A stretch of 64,000 bases of DNA from Arthrobacter sp. H35-D1 (GTDB lineage Bacteria; Actinomycetota; Actinomycetes; Actinomycetales; Micrococcaceae): positions 285,779 through 349,778 of the forward strand of contig NZ_JASISP010000003.1 of the NCBI RefSeq assembly GCF_030063185.1. Direction: 5' to 3'. Both the position numbers and the translations under genes were made by a program. The notes beneath the pieces are model-generated. The model was not told the origin of the DNA, did no database searches, and saw only the letters and a list, made by a program, of their open reading frames with translations. This document shows positions 46,773 to 56,218 of the stretch, in pieces (position 1 is the stretch's first letter; the number at the start of each line of letters is the position of its first letter).

Positions 46773-47046
46773 GATTGTCTATTGCTGCGCCTTTTCTGTG
46801 CCGCCGTTTTCGGTGGAGGCAGTGGTGCACAATTTCCTCGTAAATGTCTCGTGCCACTACAAACTGCCGTCTGCCCCGTGTTATTCATGCACTGGGCGGG
46901 ATTGGAAAGTGCGGTTGGCATGAAGCGTTTAGGCGTGTTTTGGCAAAATCCAGGCACGTCGAGAGACATCCCGAACAATACGTTCCGCAAGGCTTGTCCA
47001 TAGCTGATTTATGGCCAAGAACCGGCGCGACGAACAGGAGATACTA

Positions 47047-47415
47047 GTGATTCAGCAGGAGTCGCGGCTTAAGATCGCCGACAACACGGGGGCCAAGGAA
47101 ATCTTGACCATCCGCGTTCTCGGTGGATCCGGACGCCGCTACGCAGGCATTGGCGACACCATTGTCGCCACCGTCAAGGATGCAATTCCCGGCGGTAACG
47201 TAAAGAAGGGTGACGTCGTTAGGGCTGTCATCGTTCGCACCAAGAAGGAACGCCGCCGTGCGGATGGTTCCTACATCAAGTTTGATGAGAATGCAGCTGT
47301 CATTCTCAAGGCTGACGGGGACCCCCGCGGTACCCGTATCTTCGGCCCGGTTGGCCGTGAACTTCGTGACAAGAAATTCATGAAGATCATCTCGTTGGCT
47401 CCGGAGGTGCTGTAA
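47047..47415 (+). CDS. rplN: 50S ribosomal protein L14
   Basis: Exactly 122 residues ([17 protein letters not shown] onward), the universal L14 length. It lies at the subunit interface. The GTG at 47047 is chosen with AGGAG seven to eight nt upstream; an ATG at 47011 would add twelve atypical residues. First gene of the spc operon, separated from rpsQ by a terminator and a 0.6-kb gap. rplX follows after 3 bp. Confidence 0.97.
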   Translation: MIQQESRLKIADNTGAKEILTIRVLGGSGRRYAGIGDTIVATVKDAIPGGNVKKGDVVRAVIVRTKKERRRADGSYIKFDENAAVILKADGDPRGTRIFGPVGRELRDKKFMKIISLAPEVL

Positions 47416-47418
47416 CTT

Positions 47419-47781
47419 ATGGCAAAGATCAAAAAGGGTGACCTGGTTCAGGTCATCACAGGCGCCAAGGCTGAACGTGGCGGCGACCGTGGCAAGCAGG
47501 GCAAGGTCCTGATGGTTAACAACGAAACCAACCGCGTGTTGGTTGAGGGCGTAAACCGTGTCACCAAGCACACCAAGGCCGGACAGACCGAACGTGGCAC
47601 CAACACTGGTGGCATTGAGAGCGTCGAGGCACCCATTCACATCTCCAACGTTGCTGTAGTGGACCCGTCCACGAAGAAGCCGACTCGCGTTGGCTACCGC
47701 ATCGACACCGTTGAGCGCGATGGCCGTGAGCGTCAAGTACGTATCCGCGTTGCCAAGACCTCGGGGAAGGACCTGCCATGA
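47419..47781 (+). CDS. rplX: 50S ribosomal protein L24
   Basis: The 120 residues start [20 protein letters not shown], the KOW motif of L24, and contain [15 protein letters not shown]. It initiates 50S assembly. GGAGGTG lies at the end of rplN ahead of the ATG. Its stop overlaps the rplE start as ATGA. Confidence 0.97.
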   Translation: MAKIKKGDLVQVITGAKAERGGDRGKQGKVLMVNNETNRVLVEGVNRVTKHTKAGQTERGTNTGGIESVEAPIHISNVAVVDPSTKKPTRVGYRIDTVERDGRERQVRIRVAKTSGKDLP

Positions 47782-48362
47782 GCGCCGCAGTTGCAGAGAA
47801 CACACCCAAGATCACACCCCGCCTGAAGGCCCGCTACGCAGCGGAAATCAAGGCCAACCTGATCGAGGAATTCAACTACTCGAACGTCAACCAGGTTCCG
47901 CGCCTGGTCAAGGTCGTTGTCAACATGGGTGTTGGAGATGCCGCAAAGGACTCCAAGCTCATTGACGGCGCCGTTCGCGACCTCACAGCCATCACCGGCC
48001 AGAAGCCCCAGGTTTCCAAGGCCCGCAAGTCGATCGCACAGTTCAAACTGCGCGAAGGCATGCCGATCGGCTGCCACGCAACTTTGCGTGGAGACCGCAT
48101 GTGGGAATTCCTTGACCGTTTGGTCACGCTGGCGCTGCCACGTATCCGCGACTTCCGCGGCCTTAGTGGCAAGCAGTTTGATGGCAACGGCAACTACACC
48201 TTCGGTTTGACCGAGCAGGTTATGTTCCACGAGATCGACCAGGACTCCATTGACCGCCCCCGCGGCATGGACATCACCGTCGTGACCACCGCCAAGACCG
48301 ATGACGAAGGCCGTGCGTTCCTCAAAGCACTTGGCTTCCCGTTTAAATCCGAAGATAAATAA
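47778..48362 (+). CDS. rplE: 50S ribosomal protein L5
   Basis: The 194 residues carry [19 protein letters not shown] and [20 protein letters not shown], full-length L5. It binds 5S rRNA and touches P-site tRNA. ATG overlaps the rplX stop. In many bacteria rpsN follows; here the next gene is rpsH after 103 bp, a space that holds a small perfect hairpin (48398-48404 with 48408-48414). Confidence 0.97.
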   Translation: MSAAVAENTPKITPRLKARYAAEIKANLIEEFNYSNVNQVPRLVKVVVNMGVGDAAKDSKLIDGAVRDLTAITGQKPQVSKARKSIAQFKLREGMPIGCHATLRGDRMWEFLDRLVTLALPRIRDFRGLSGKQFDGNGNYTFGLTEQVMFHEIDQDSIDRPRGMDITVVTTAKTDDEGRAFLKALGFPFKSEDK

Positions 48363-48465
48363 TCTACGTAAAAGGTCCGTTCTGCGAGTGCGGCGCCCCG
48401 GCATTTGATGCCGGCGCGAGTGCGCTACGAGAAGGAAACCGTTACGAGGAAGGGCAAGCGCCCAA

Positions 48466-48864
48466 ATGACAATGACAGATCCTGTCGCAGACATGCTTAC
48501 TCGTCTGCGCAACGCAAACTCGGCACACCACGACACCGTGTCCATGCCGTTTAGCAAGCTTAAAGGCCATATCGCCGACATCCTCAAGGCACAGGGCTAC
48601 ATTGCTGCCTGGAAGGTCGAAGACGCCGAAGTTGGCAAGAAGATGACCATCGACTTGAAGTACGGCCCCACACGCGAGCGTTCAATCGCTGGCCTGCGCC
48701 GCATCTCCAAGCCCGGACTGCGCGTTTACGCCAAGTCCACAAACCTCCCCAGCGTGCTGGGTGGGCTGGGTGTCGCCATCCTGTCGACGTCTTCAGGTCT
48801 TTTGACCGACCGTCAGGCTGCCAAGAAGGGCGTGGGTGGGGAAGTCCTCGCCTACGTCTGGTAG
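48466..48864 (+). CDS. rpsH: 30S ribosomal protein S8
   Basis: The 132 residues ([38 protein letters not shown]) are normal S8, a central-domain 16S rRNA binder that represses the spc operon in E. coli. GGAAGGG lies 11 nt before the ATG at 48466; ATG 48472 is the alternative. rplF follows after 22 bp. Confidence 0.97.
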   Translation: MTMTDPVADMLTRLRNANSAHHDTVSMPFSKLKGHIADILKAQGYIAAWKVEDAEVGKKMTIDLKYGPTRERSIAGLRRISKPGLRVYAKSTNLPSVLGGLGVAILSTSSGLLTDRQAAKKGVGGEVLAYVW

Positions 48865-48886
48865 TAGAGAGAGAAGGGAAAGAAAA

Positions 48887-49423
48887 ATGTCACGTATTGG
48901 ACGTCTCCCCATCTCCGTGCCTGCCGGCGTCGAAGTCAAGGTTGAAGACAACCTGGTTTCCGTCAAGGGCCCGAAGGGAACGCTGGAGCACACTGTTGCC
49001 AGCCCCATCGCGGTTGCTCTCGAAGAGAACACCATCAGCGTTACCCGCCCCAACGATGAGCGCGACTCGCGTTCACTCCACGGTTTGACTCGCACCCTCA
49101 TTGACAACCTGATCATCGGTGTCACCAAGGGCTACGAGAAGAAGCTGGAAATTGTTGGTACCGGTTACCGCGTAGTCGCCAAGGGCGCGAACCTTGAGTT
49201 CGCTCTGGGCTTCAGCCACCCGGTTGTCGTTGAGGCACCCGAGGGCATCACACTGGCAGTTGAGAGCCCCACTAAGCTCTCCGTGTCAGGTATTGACAAG
49301 CAGCAGGTGGGCGAAGTTGCTGCCAACATCCGCAAGCTGCGCAAGCCCGACCCGTACAAGGGTAAGGGCGTACGCTACGCCGGCGAAATCATCCGCCGCA
49401 AGGTCGGAAAGGCTGGTAAGTAA
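48887..49423 (+). CDS. rplF: 50S ribosomal protein L6
   Basis: The 178 residues begin [16 protein letters not shown] and end with [16 protein letters not shown] and a basic tail; standard L6. It lies near the GTPase centre. ATG 48887 has GAAGGGAA upstream; an in-frame ATG at 48836 inside rpsH is rejected because the family starts here. rplR follows after 2 bp. Confidence 0.97.
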   Translation: MSRIGRLPISVPAGVEVKVEDNLVSVKGPKGTLEHTVASPIAVALEENTISVTRPNDERDSRSLHGLTRTLIDNLIIGVTKGYEKKLEIVGTGYRVVAKGANLEFALGFSHPVVVEAPEGITLAVESPTKLSVSGIDKQQVGEVAANIRKLRKPDPYKGKGVRYAGEIIRRKVGKAGK

Positions 49424-49425
49424 CC

Positions 49426-49797
49426 ATGGCACTGTCCGTAAGAGGAAAGTCCAAGGCCGCAGCACGCGGCCGTCGTCACCTGCGCGTTCGCAAGCGCGTC
49501 AGCGGAAGCACTGTACGTCCGCGTCTGGTGGTCAACCGCTCGGCCCGCCACGTATTTGTGCAGGTCATCGATGACACCCAGGGCCTGACCCTGGCGTCGG
49601 CATCGACGCTGGAAGCAGACCTGCGCGCATTTGACGGTGACAAGACCGCCAAAGCCAAGCGCGTTGGCGAGCTTGTTGCAGAGCGCGCCAAGGCTGCAGG
49701 CATCGAAGCTGTTGTTTTCGACCGTGGCGGCAACCGCTACCACGGCCGTGTTGCAGCAATTGCTGATGGCGCACGTGAAGGCGGTCTGGCACTGTGA
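49426..49797 (+). CDS. rplR: 50S ribosomal protein L18
   Basis: The 123 residues ([40 protein letters not shown]) are a normal L18, which binds 5S rRNA. Its ATG is 2 bp after the rplF stop and its own stop overlaps the rpsE start as GTGA. Confidence 0.97.
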   Translation: MALSVRGKSKAAARGRRHLRVRKRVSGSTVRPRLVVNRSARHVFVQVIDDTQGLTLASASTLEADLRAFDGDKTAKAKRVGELVAERAKAAGIEAVVFDRGGNRYHGRVAAIADGAREGGLAL

Positions 49798-50507
49798 CCG
49801 AGAACACTAACAAGGAGAACACTGTGTCAGAAGCAACTGCAGCTGACGGTGCACCCGCAAAGACCGAGACAGCAGCAGGCGCCGATAACGCCCGTGGCCG
49901 TGGCGGTCGTGACGGTGCTCGTGGGGGCCGCGAAGGCGGTCGCGACGGTGGCCGTGGCCGCGGTGGTCGCGATGGTGGACGCGAGGCTGAGAAGAGCCAG
50001 TTCATCGAGCGCGTCGTCAACATCAACCGTGTAGCCAAGGTTGTCAAGGGTGGTCGTCGCTTCAGCTTCACCGCTCTCGTCATCGTCGGCGACGGCAACG
50101 GCCTGGTTGGCGTTGGCTACGGCAAGGCCAAGGAAGTTCCGGCCGCAATCGCCAAGGGTGTTGAAGAAGCCAAAAAGACGATGTTCCGCGTCCCCCTAAT
50201 TGGCAAGACCATTCCGCACCGCGTCCAGGGTGAAGCTGCTGCCGGCGTCGTCCTGTTGCGTCCGGCTGCGGCTGGTACCGGAGTTATTGCCGGTGGTCCG
50301 GTTCGCGCCATCCTGGAATGCGTTGGCATCCATGACGTGCTGTCCAAGTCACTGGGTTCTTCCAACGCCATCAACATTGTTCACGCAACCGTTGAGGCAC
50401 TCAGGAGCCTGGAAGATCCGAAGGCTGTTGCGGCTCGCCGTGGTCTGCCTTTGGACGAGGTCGCTCCGGCCGTGCTGTTGCGCAATATGCAAAAGGCAGG
50501 GCTGTAA
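49794..50507 (+). CDS. rpsE: 30S ribosomal protein S5 with Gly/Arg/Asp-rich N-terminal tail
   Basis: Residues about 66-237 are standard S5 ([36 protein letters not shown]), involved in mRNA entry and decoding fidelity. The first about 65 residues are extra: acidic/Ala-rich and then repeats of GGRDG/GGREG. The GTG at 49794 overlaps the rplR stop (GTGA). A second GTG at 49824 has a better AAGGAG ahead, so translation may start there and lose ten residues. rpmD overlaps the stop by one base. Confidence 0.94.
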   Translation: MTENTNKENTVSEATAADGAPAKTETAAGADNARGRGGRDGARGGREGGRDGGRGRGGRDGGREAEKSQFIERVVNINRVAKVVKGGRRFSFTALVIVGDGNGLVGVGYGKAKEVPAAIAKGVEEAKKTMFRVPLIGKTIPHRVQGEAAAGVVLLRPAAAGTGVIAGGPVRAILECVGIHDVLSKSLGSSNAINIVHATVEALRSLEDPKAVAARRGLPLDEVAPAVLLRNMQKAGL

Positions 50508-50719
50508 TGACTACACCGAAGAACATTCAGGTTTCTGAGAAGAAGCTTGAAATCACGCAGACCAAGGGCGTCATCGGCGTCAAGCAGAACCAGAAGGATT
50601 GCCTTCGCTCACTGGGCCTGAAGCACATCGGCGACTCTGCCGTCCGTGTCGCAGATGCAGTGACTGTTGGCATGATCAACACGGTTCCGCACCTGATCAA
50701 GGTCGAGGAGGCTAAGTAA
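50507..50719 (+). CDS. rpmD: 50S ribosomal protein L30
   Basis: The 70 residues ([29 protein letters not shown]) are L30 at the usual size for this phylum. ATG shares its A with the rpsE stop (TAATG). rplO follows after 1 bp, with GAGGAGG in the end of rpmD as its ribosome binding site. Confidence 0.96.
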   Translation: MTTPKNIQVSEKKLEITQTKGVIGVKQNQKDCLRSLGLKHIGDSAVRVADAVTVGMINTVPHLIKVEEAK

Positions 50720-50720
50720 A

Positions 50721-51200
50721 GTGGCTACTGAGAAGACTGTAGAAACTGCTGAAAAGCAGAATGCGCTCAAGGTCCACCACCTGCGCCCCGCACCCGGTTC
50801 CAAGACGGCTAAAACCCGTGTTGGCCGTGGTGAGGGTTCCAAGGGCAAGACCGCCGGTCGCGGTACCAAGGGTACCAAGGCTCGTTACCAGGTCAAGGCT
50901 GGCTTTGCCGGCGGCCAGCTGCCGCTGCACATGCGTCTGCCGAAGCTGCGTGGCTTCAAGAACCCGTTCCGCGTCGAGTTCCAGGTTGTAAACCTGGACA
51001 AGCTGAACGAGCTCTTCCCCGAAGGTGGCACTGTCACCATCGATGCACTGGTTGAAAAGGGCGCCGTTCGCAAGAACCAGCCCGTGAAGGTGCTCGGCAC
51101 CGGCGACATCACCGTCAAGGTTGATATTGCCGCCGACGCATTCTCCACCAGCGCGGTTCAGAAGATCACTGCTGCAGGTGGAACCACCACCGAACTGTAA
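50721..51200 (+). CDS. rplO: 50S ribosomal protein L15
   Basis: The 159 residues ([39 protein letters not shown]) form a normal L15, a late 50S assembly protein. GTG start. A hairpin stands 38 bp after the stop and separates the gene from secY. Confidence 0.97.
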   Translation: MATEKTVETAEKQNALKVHHLRPAPGSKTAKTRVGRGEGSKGKTAGRGTKGTKARYQVKAGFAGGQLPLHMRLPKLRGFKNPFRVEFQVVNLDKLNELFPEGGTVTIDALVEKGAVRKNQPVKVLGTGDITVKVDIAADAFSTSAVQKITAAGGTTTEL

Positions 51201-51237
51201 AAAGTTCACAAATGCGCACATCTAGCGACTAGACTCT

Positions 51238-51280
51238 TGGTGGGCGGAGCTCATGTTCCGCTCACCAGGGGTCTTTCGTT
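51238..51280 (+). terminator. Terminator or attenuator between rplO and secY
   Basis: TGGTGGGCGGA (51238-51248) pairs with TCCGCTCACCA (51257-51267) with one G-U, followed by GGGGTCTTTCGTTTT. It may reduce read-through from the spc operon into secY. The 222-bp gap to secY probably also holds a promoter, but I cannot assign boxes. Confidence 0.6.
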
Positions 51281-51422
51281 TTATCGGAGCAGCGCTGCGT
51301 AGACGGTGTCTCTCGGCCTTGTTGGACTGTCACAGTTTCAATGCGAGCTAGATCACCCATTAGACTCTTTCCTTGGGCTTCAGTTGCGAAGTCACCACCC
51401 TTACTACACATCAGGAGGACGC

Positions 51423-52748
51423 TTGCTTACCGCATTTGGCCGCGCCTTTCGCACGCCTGATCTGCGACGCAAGTTGTTGTTCACGCTGGGAATTATTGCC
51501 ATCTTCCGCATGGGTGCCTTCATCCCATCGCCTGGAATTGATTACCGAAATGTCCAACAGTGCGTGAATGCTGCTGACACAAGCCAGGGTATCTACCAGC
51601 TTGTGAACCTGTTCAGCGGCGGCGCCTTGCTTCAGGTTTCCATCTTTGCTTTGGGAATCATGCCGTATATCACCGCGAGCATCATTGTTCAGCTGCTGCG
51701 CGTCGTGATCCCCCGCTTCCAGGAACTTCACCTCGAAGGGGCTCAGGGCCAGGGCCAGCTCACCCAGTACACGCGTTACCTCACCATTGCTTTGGGCCTG
51801 CTCAACGCCACCACGCTGGTGACTCTCGCACGCTCCGGGCAGCTGTTTGCCGGATGTGGTGCTGCAGGCTCGCCTGGGGCCCTGATCCCCAACGACAACC
51901 TCATCACCATCCTGTTGCTGATTATCACCTTGACGGCAGGCTCAGGCTTGATCATGTGGATGGGTGAGCTCGTTACGGAAAAGGGTGTCGGCAACGGCAT
52001 GTCCCTGCTGATCTTCGTTGCCATTGCGGCACAGTTCCCCACCGCCCTTGGCGCCATCCTGAAGACCCAGGGCTGGGGCACGTTCCTGATCGTGATGGTC
52101 GTTGGCCTGTTGGTGGTTGGTCTGGTTGTCTTTGTGGAACAGTCACAGCGCCGCATTCCAGTTCAGTATGCCAAGCGCATGGTTGGGCGCCGCACCATGG
52201 GCGGCACCAGCACCTACATTCCCATCAAGGTCAACATGGCCGGTGTTATCCCCGTCATCTTCGCCTCGTCGATGCTGTACCTGCCGGCACTGATCTCCCA
52301 GTTCGCAACACCGACGGATGGCTCCGACGTCCCCGTTTGGATTGAATGGATCAACAACTACCTCACCCGTGGCGATCACCCGATCTACATGCTGCTGTAC
52401 TTCCTGTTGACCGTTGGTTTCACCTACTTCTACGTCGCGATCACCTTCAACCCTGAAGAGGTCTCCGACAACATGAAGAAGTACGGCGGGTTCATCCCCG
52501 GCATCCGTGCCGGCCGACCCACCCAGGACTACCTGCAGTACGTAATTTCACGTATCACGCTGCCAGGCGCGCTCTACTTGGGCTTTGTGGCATTGATCCC
52601 CCTCATTGCACTTGTCCTGGTTGGGGCAAACCAAAACTTCCCGTTCGGTGGTACCTCGATCCTGATTGTGGTGGGCGTGGGCTTGGAGACGGTGAAGCAG
52701 ATTGATGCGCAGCTCCAGCAGCGCCACTACGAAGGATTATTGCGATGA
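51423..52748 (+). CDS. secY: Preprotein translocase subunit SecY
   Basis: The 441 residues have ten membrane segments and the SecY signatures (NLFSGGALLQVSIFALGIMP; ITASIIVQLL; GMGNGMS-like GVGNGMSLLIF). It is the channel of the Sec export machinery. The TTG at 51423 with AGGAGG 4 nt upstream gives the family start LTAFGRAFRTPDLRRK; a longer in-frame start at 51306 has unrelated residues. Its stop overlaps adk as ATGA. Confidence 0.95.
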   Translation: MLTAFGRAFRTPDLRRKLLFTLGIIAIFRMGAFIPSPGIDYRNVQQCVNAADTSQGIYQLVNLFSGGALLQVSIFALGIMPYITASIIVQLLRVVIPRFQELHLEGAQGQGQLTQYTRYLTIALGLLNATTLVTLARSGQLFAGCGAAGSPGALIPNDNLITILLLIITLTAGSGLIMWMGELVTEKGVGNGMSLLIFVAIAAQFPTALGAILKTQGWGTFLIVMVVGLLVVGLVVFVEQSQRRIPVQYAKRMVGRRTMGGTSTYIPIKVNMAGVIPVIFASSMLYLPALISQFATPTDGSDVPVWIEWINNYLTRGDHPIYMLLYFLLTVGFTYFYVAITFNPEEVSDNMKKYGGFIPGIRAGRPTQDYLQYVISRITLPGALYLGFVALIPLIALVLVGANQNFPFGGTSILIVVGVGLETVKQIDAQLQQRHYEGLLR

Positions 52749-53323
52749 CAAGAATGCTGATCATTGGACCTCCCGGGTCGGGCAAGGGCACACAGGCGGA
52801 ACGAATCTGTGGGGAACTTGGCATTGTTGCCATCTCCACCGGTGACATCTTCCGAGCCAACGTCAAGGGCGAGACTCCCTTGGGCCTGGAAGCCAAGAAG
52901 TACATGGACAACGGCGACTTCGTGCCGGACAGCGTCACCAATCGAATGGTTCGCGATCGTCTTGCGCAAAGCGACGTGGCCGAAGGGTTCCTGCTGGACG
53001 GGTACCCGCGCACCTCCCCGCAGGTTGATGAACTGGACGTCATTCTTGCCTCTGCCGAGGTAAGCCTTGACGTTGTTGTTCAGCTCACTGCCGCCGACGA
53101 GGAACTCGTCAAACGGTTGTTGGGGCGGGCCTTGGAAACCGGGCGCAGCGATGACACCGAAGACGTCATCCGGCACCGTCTGGACCTGTACCGTGAACAG
53201 ACTGAAGTTGTGGTGTCCCGCTATGCGGAGCGAGGCATTCTGGCCAAGGTCGACGGTTTGGGTGAAATGGACGACGTGGCTGCACGCATCATGGAAGCCA
53301 TCAAGCAGGTCAAAACCGCCTAA
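52745..53323 (+). CDS. adk: Adenylate kinase
   Basis: The 192-residue protein has the P loop GPPGSGKGT (8-16), the AMP-binding STGDIFRANV and LLDGYPRT, and a short lid, so it belongs to the short-lid class without the zinc-binding lid. It balances AMP, ADP and ATP. It overlaps the secY stop by 4 bp and is followed by a hairpin before map. Confidence 0.97.
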   Translation: MTRMLIIGPPGSGKGTQAERICGELGIVAISTGDIFRANVKGETPLGLEAKKYMDNGDFVPDSVTNRMVRDRLAQSDVAEGFLLDGYPRTSPQVDELDVILASAEVSLDVVVQLTAADEELVKRLLGRALETGRSDDTEDVIRHRLDLYREQTEVVVSRYAERGILAKVDGLGEMDDVAARIMEAIKQVKTA

Positions 53324-53374
53324 ACAGGCAAAGTATTTTCAAGGGGTGCCGCACAGGTGCCCCGTTGTGAAGGA

Positions 53375-53406
53375 GGGCTCCTTCCCGCAGTACGGGGGAG
53401 GAGCCC
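53375..53406 (+). terminator. Hairpin between adk and map
   Basis: GGGCTCCTTCCC (53375-53386) pairs with GGGGGAGGAGCCC (53394-53406), with a small imperfection near the loop; CTTCCACATTTTCTT follows. It probably attenuates transcription into map. Confidence 0.6.
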
Positions 53407-53437
53407 TTCCACATTTTCTTAGCGAAAGGATTCTTTC

Positions 53438-54274
53438 ATGGCGTTTGGCCAGCAAAGAATTGAGTACAAGACCATCGACCAAATGCGCATCATGCGCCGC
53501 AGCGGGCTCATTCTTGACGCCGCACTGAAGACCACTATCGCGGCGGCTGTTCCGGGCACCACGACGGGGGAGTTGGACGCGATCTTCGCGGCCGAGCTGA
53601 AGAAGGCAGGCGCCACCTCCAACTTCCTTGGCTACTACGACTTCCCTGCCTCCATCTGCACCTCCGTGAATGAGGAAGTTGTCCACGGTATACCCGGGCC
53701 CCGCGTCCTGAAGGCGGGCGACCTTCTCTCGATCGATGGTGGAGCCATCGTTGAAGGCTGGCATTCGGACTCCGCCCGCAGTGTCATTGTTGGCGGACCC
53801 GACGACGAAGATCCTGCTGACCGTCGCCTTTCCGACATCACCGAAGAAAGCATGTGGCGCGGTATCGCAGCCATGGCCGGTGCCAAGTATGTTGGTGACA
53901 TCGGAGATGCCATCGACGACTACGTCACCTCGCAGCCGGGTCCGGAGCTGGGTATCCTGGAAGACTATGTTGGGCACGGCATCGGCTCGGCCATGCACAT
54001 GCCCCCGGATGTGCTGAACTTCTCCTCCAAGCACCGCGGCCCCAAGCTCAAGCCGGGCATGTGCCTGGCATTGGAGCCCATGCTGGTTCGCGGGGGGATG
54101 GAGACGGTCACCCTGCAGGACGACTGGACAGTTGTCACCGCAGACAAGGCCCGTGCCGCCCACTGGGAGCACTCCGTCGCCGTGCACGCGAAGGGCATTT
54201 GGGTACTGACCGCGGACGACGGCGGCGCGGAGCGGCTAGCGCCGTGGGGCGTCACACCCGTCGCGCTGGATTAG
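53438..54274 (+). CDS. map: Methionine aminopeptidase, type I
   Basis: The 278 residues contain the metal ligands in LLSIDGGAIVEGWHSDSA (two Asp), GHGIGSAMHMPP (His), LALEPML (Glu) and the C-terminal EHSVAV (Glu). It removes the initiator Met from nascent proteins. GAAAGGA precedes the ATG. It follows secY-adk, as in most bacteria; a duplicated hairpin and a peptidase gene then stand before infA. Confidence 0.96.
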   Translation: MAFGQQRIEYKTIDQMRIMRRSGLILDAALKTTIAAAVPGTTTGELDAIFAAELKKAGATSNFLGYYDFPASICTSVNEEVVHGIPGPRVLKAGDLLSIDGGAIVEGWHSDSARSVIVGGPDDEDPADRRLSDITEESMWRGIAAMAGAKYVGDIGDAIDDYVTSQPGPELGILEDYVGHGIGSAMHMPPDVLNFSSKHRGPKLKPGMCLALEPMLVRGGMETVTLQDDWTVVTADKARAAHWEHSVAVHAKGIWVLTADDGGAERLAPWGVTPVALD

Positions 54275-54283
54275 TCCCCACGC

Positions 54284-54410
54284 CCTCCCCAATGGCGTCC
54301 GCTGGCGCGTACCCCATTGGGGCCCCTCGGGCGCGTGGGCCCACCCAGCTCCTCCCCAATGGCGTCCGCTGGCGCGTACCCCATTGGGGCCCCTCGGGCG
54401 CGTGGGCCCA
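54284..54410. repeat. Duplicated 60-bp double-hairpin element after map
   Basis: Bases 54284-54343 and 54351-54410 are identical over 60 bp and are separated by 7 bp. Each copy holds two inverted repeats: CCCCAATGG with CCATTGGGG, then GGGCCC with GGGCCC. The pair fills most of the 220-bp gap and probably acts as a transcription stop or RNA-stability element; identity of the copies points to recent duplication. Confidence 0.8.
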
Positions 54411-54494
54411 TCCACCGCCCATCCACCTGCCGGATATGCCGGATAGGGTGGACACAAGACCGCGACACCCGGACAAGGCACGCAGGAGTGGGAC

Positions 54495-55466
54495 ATGATC
54501 GAGGGCGCAGTACGCAACGGATCCATTACGGATGTGCCGGGTATTCGGGTGGGACAGGCCCAACGGGCCTCCGCCGGCTGGCTTACCGGCGTGAGTGTCG
54601 TTTTGCCTCCCCCCGGCAGCATCGGTTCCGTGGACGTTCGCGGAGGTGGACCGGGCACCCATGAGACGGATGCGCTGGACCCCACCACCCTGGTCGCCAC
54701 CGTGGATGCCGTGGTCCTGACAGGCGGCAGCGCCTTCGGCCTCGCAGCAGCGGGCGGCGTCCAGCGCTGGTGCGAGGAGAACGGTCGCGGTTTTGCCGTT
54801 CCGGGCGGGGTGGTGCCCATAGTGCCGGCGGCGGCGATCTTTGACCTCGGTCGCGGCGGCGACTTTTCGGCCCGGCCGTCAGCGGATATGGGCTACGAAG
54901 CGGCACTTGACGCTGCAGGCTCGGCTGCCGGGGCCGACGTCGTACGCGGAAATGTTGGGGCAGGGACTGGAGCCGCCATCGGGGCAGGCCGATTCAAGGG
55001 TGGTCTGGGCAGCGCATCCGTGCGCCTCAGCGGCGAAAACTCGCACATTGTGGTGGGTGCCCTTGCCGTGGTCAATGCCGCCGGCATCCCGTGGCAGCCG
55101 GGCGCCCCTGCGACGGTGGCGGGGGAGGGCTTGAACACCACCCTGGCAGTGGTGGCAAGCAATGCCACACTGACCGTGGCAGAAGCCAAGCGCACGGCCA
55201 CGGCCGCCCATGCCGGAATGGCCAGGGCACTGAACCCTGTCCACACCCTGGCCGACGGCGACACCATCTTCGCCCTCTCCACCTGCGCGGACACGCTGGT
55301 GTCCAATCCCAAAGTTGCCCTGGCAGCGCTCATTGAACTTCAAAGTGCGGCCGCCGAAGCAGTGCGCTTGGCCATCCTCGACGGCGTGGCACAAGCCTCC
55401 GAAGTGGAGACTCCGGCAGGTACCCTGCGCCCGTTTGCCATGGGTGCGCCGCACGAGTCAATTTAA
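54495..55466 (+). CDS. P1 (DmpA/S58-type) family aminopeptidase
   Basis: The 323 residues fit the P1 family of self-processing N-terminal-nucleophile hydrolases: ITDVPGIRVGQAQ at the start, AVVLTGGSAFGLAAAGGVQ, VRGNVGAGTGAA, and the processing site GGLGSAS around residue 174, whose Ser should become the N-terminal nucleophile of the beta chain after cleavage. Relatives hydrolyse D-amino-acid amides, beta-peptides or L-amino peptides. GCAGGAG lies before the ATG. It lies between map and infA; the physiological substrate is unknown. Confidence 0.88.
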   Translation: MIEGAVRNGSITDVPGIRVGQAQRASAGWLTGVSVVLPPPGSIGSVDVRGGGPGTHETDALDPTTLVATVDAVVLTGGSAFGLAAAGGVQRWCEENGRGFAVPGGVVPIVPAAAIFDLGRGGDFSARPSADMGYEAALDAAGSAAGADVVRGNVGAGTGAAIGAGRFKGGLGSASVRLSGENSHIVVGALAVVNAAGIPWQPGAPATVAGEGLNTTLAVVASNATLTVAEAKRTATAAHAGMARALNPVHTLADGDTIFALSTCADTLVSNPKVALAALIELQSAAAEAVRLAILDGVAQASEVETPAGTLRPFAMGAPHESI

Positions 55467-55664
55467 CTTAACGGCAAGATTGCACTAGAGTAGGTTGTTG
55501 GTTGTCTGTGCCTGCTATTCTGTGGGGTGCGCAGCAGGCTTGGTGTCATGCCATTCTCGCTGAGTGCGTGCGGACGAACAATAATCAGTAGCAAATCGAA
55601 CGTCGATCTGAAACCAGTTCCCTTCGGGACTGCCTATGTCGGCGCAACAAAGTTAGCGGAGGAT

Positions 55665-55886
55665 ATGGCCAAGAAAGACGGGGTCATTGAGATCGAGGGC
55701 GTTGTGACTGAAGCACTGCCCAACGCGATGTTTCGCGTTGAGCTGAGCAACAAGCACATCGTTCTTGCCCATATCTCAGGAAAAATGCGCCAGCACTACA
55801 TTCGTATCCTTCCTGAGGACCGAGTTGTGGTGGAGCTGAGCCCTTACGACCTCACCCGTGGTCGTATCGTCTACCGCTACAAGTAA
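55665..55886 (+). CDS. infA: Translation initiation factor IF-1
   Basis: The 73 residues ([35 protein letters not shown]) are full-length IF-1, an OB-fold protein of the 30S A site. GCGGAGG stands only 2-3 nt before the ATG, an unusually short gap that is compatible with the sequence but worth noting. An open frame upstream from 55527 is not part of the family. rpmJ follows after 29 bp. Confidence 0.96.
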   Translation: MAKKDGVIEIEGVVTEALPNAMFRVELSNKHIVLAHISGKMRQHYIRILPEDRVVVELSPYDLTRGRIVYRYK

Positions 55887-55915
55887 CCACAACTGCAATC
55901 ACGCAAAGGAACGCC

Positions 55916-56029
55916 ATGAAGGTCAAGCCGAGCGTCAAGCAGATCTGCGATAAGTGCAAGGTGATTCGCCGTAACGGTCGAGTCATGGTGATCTGCGAGA
56001 ACCCGCGCCACAAGCAGCGCCAGGGCTAA
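55916..56029 (+). CDS. rpmJ: 50S ribosomal protein L36
   Basis: A 37-residue frame starting [19 protein letters not shown] and ending NPRHKQRQG, with the zinc ligands C11, C14, C27 and H32, that is, the zinc-binding form. AAAGGA lies 7 nt before the ATG. It is the usual gene between infA and rpsM. Confidence 0.97.
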   Translation: MKVKPSVKQICDKCKVIRRNGRVMVICENPRHKQRQG

Positions 56030-56218
56030 TTTTCTCTTTTCGAGGAAATCCCGGGCAATTGCTCACGTAAGTACATTTAATAAGGCAGCACAAGTTGGAC
56101 GAAGGCGGAGCAATCCGCAACCGTGTCAACGGACCCCTGGTCGGAGGCCAGGGCCGCATCTTTCAAACATGCGGGTGTACTGTCTACGACCTCCGGTATA
56201 CACAAGGAGCAGCCAAAT

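Noticed and set aside
46508..46857. Two overlapping minus-strand frames in the rpsQ-rplN gap as real genes
   Set aside because: No ribosome binding sites, Arg/Pro-rich products; the similarity between them comes from the diverged DNA repeat and sits in different frames.
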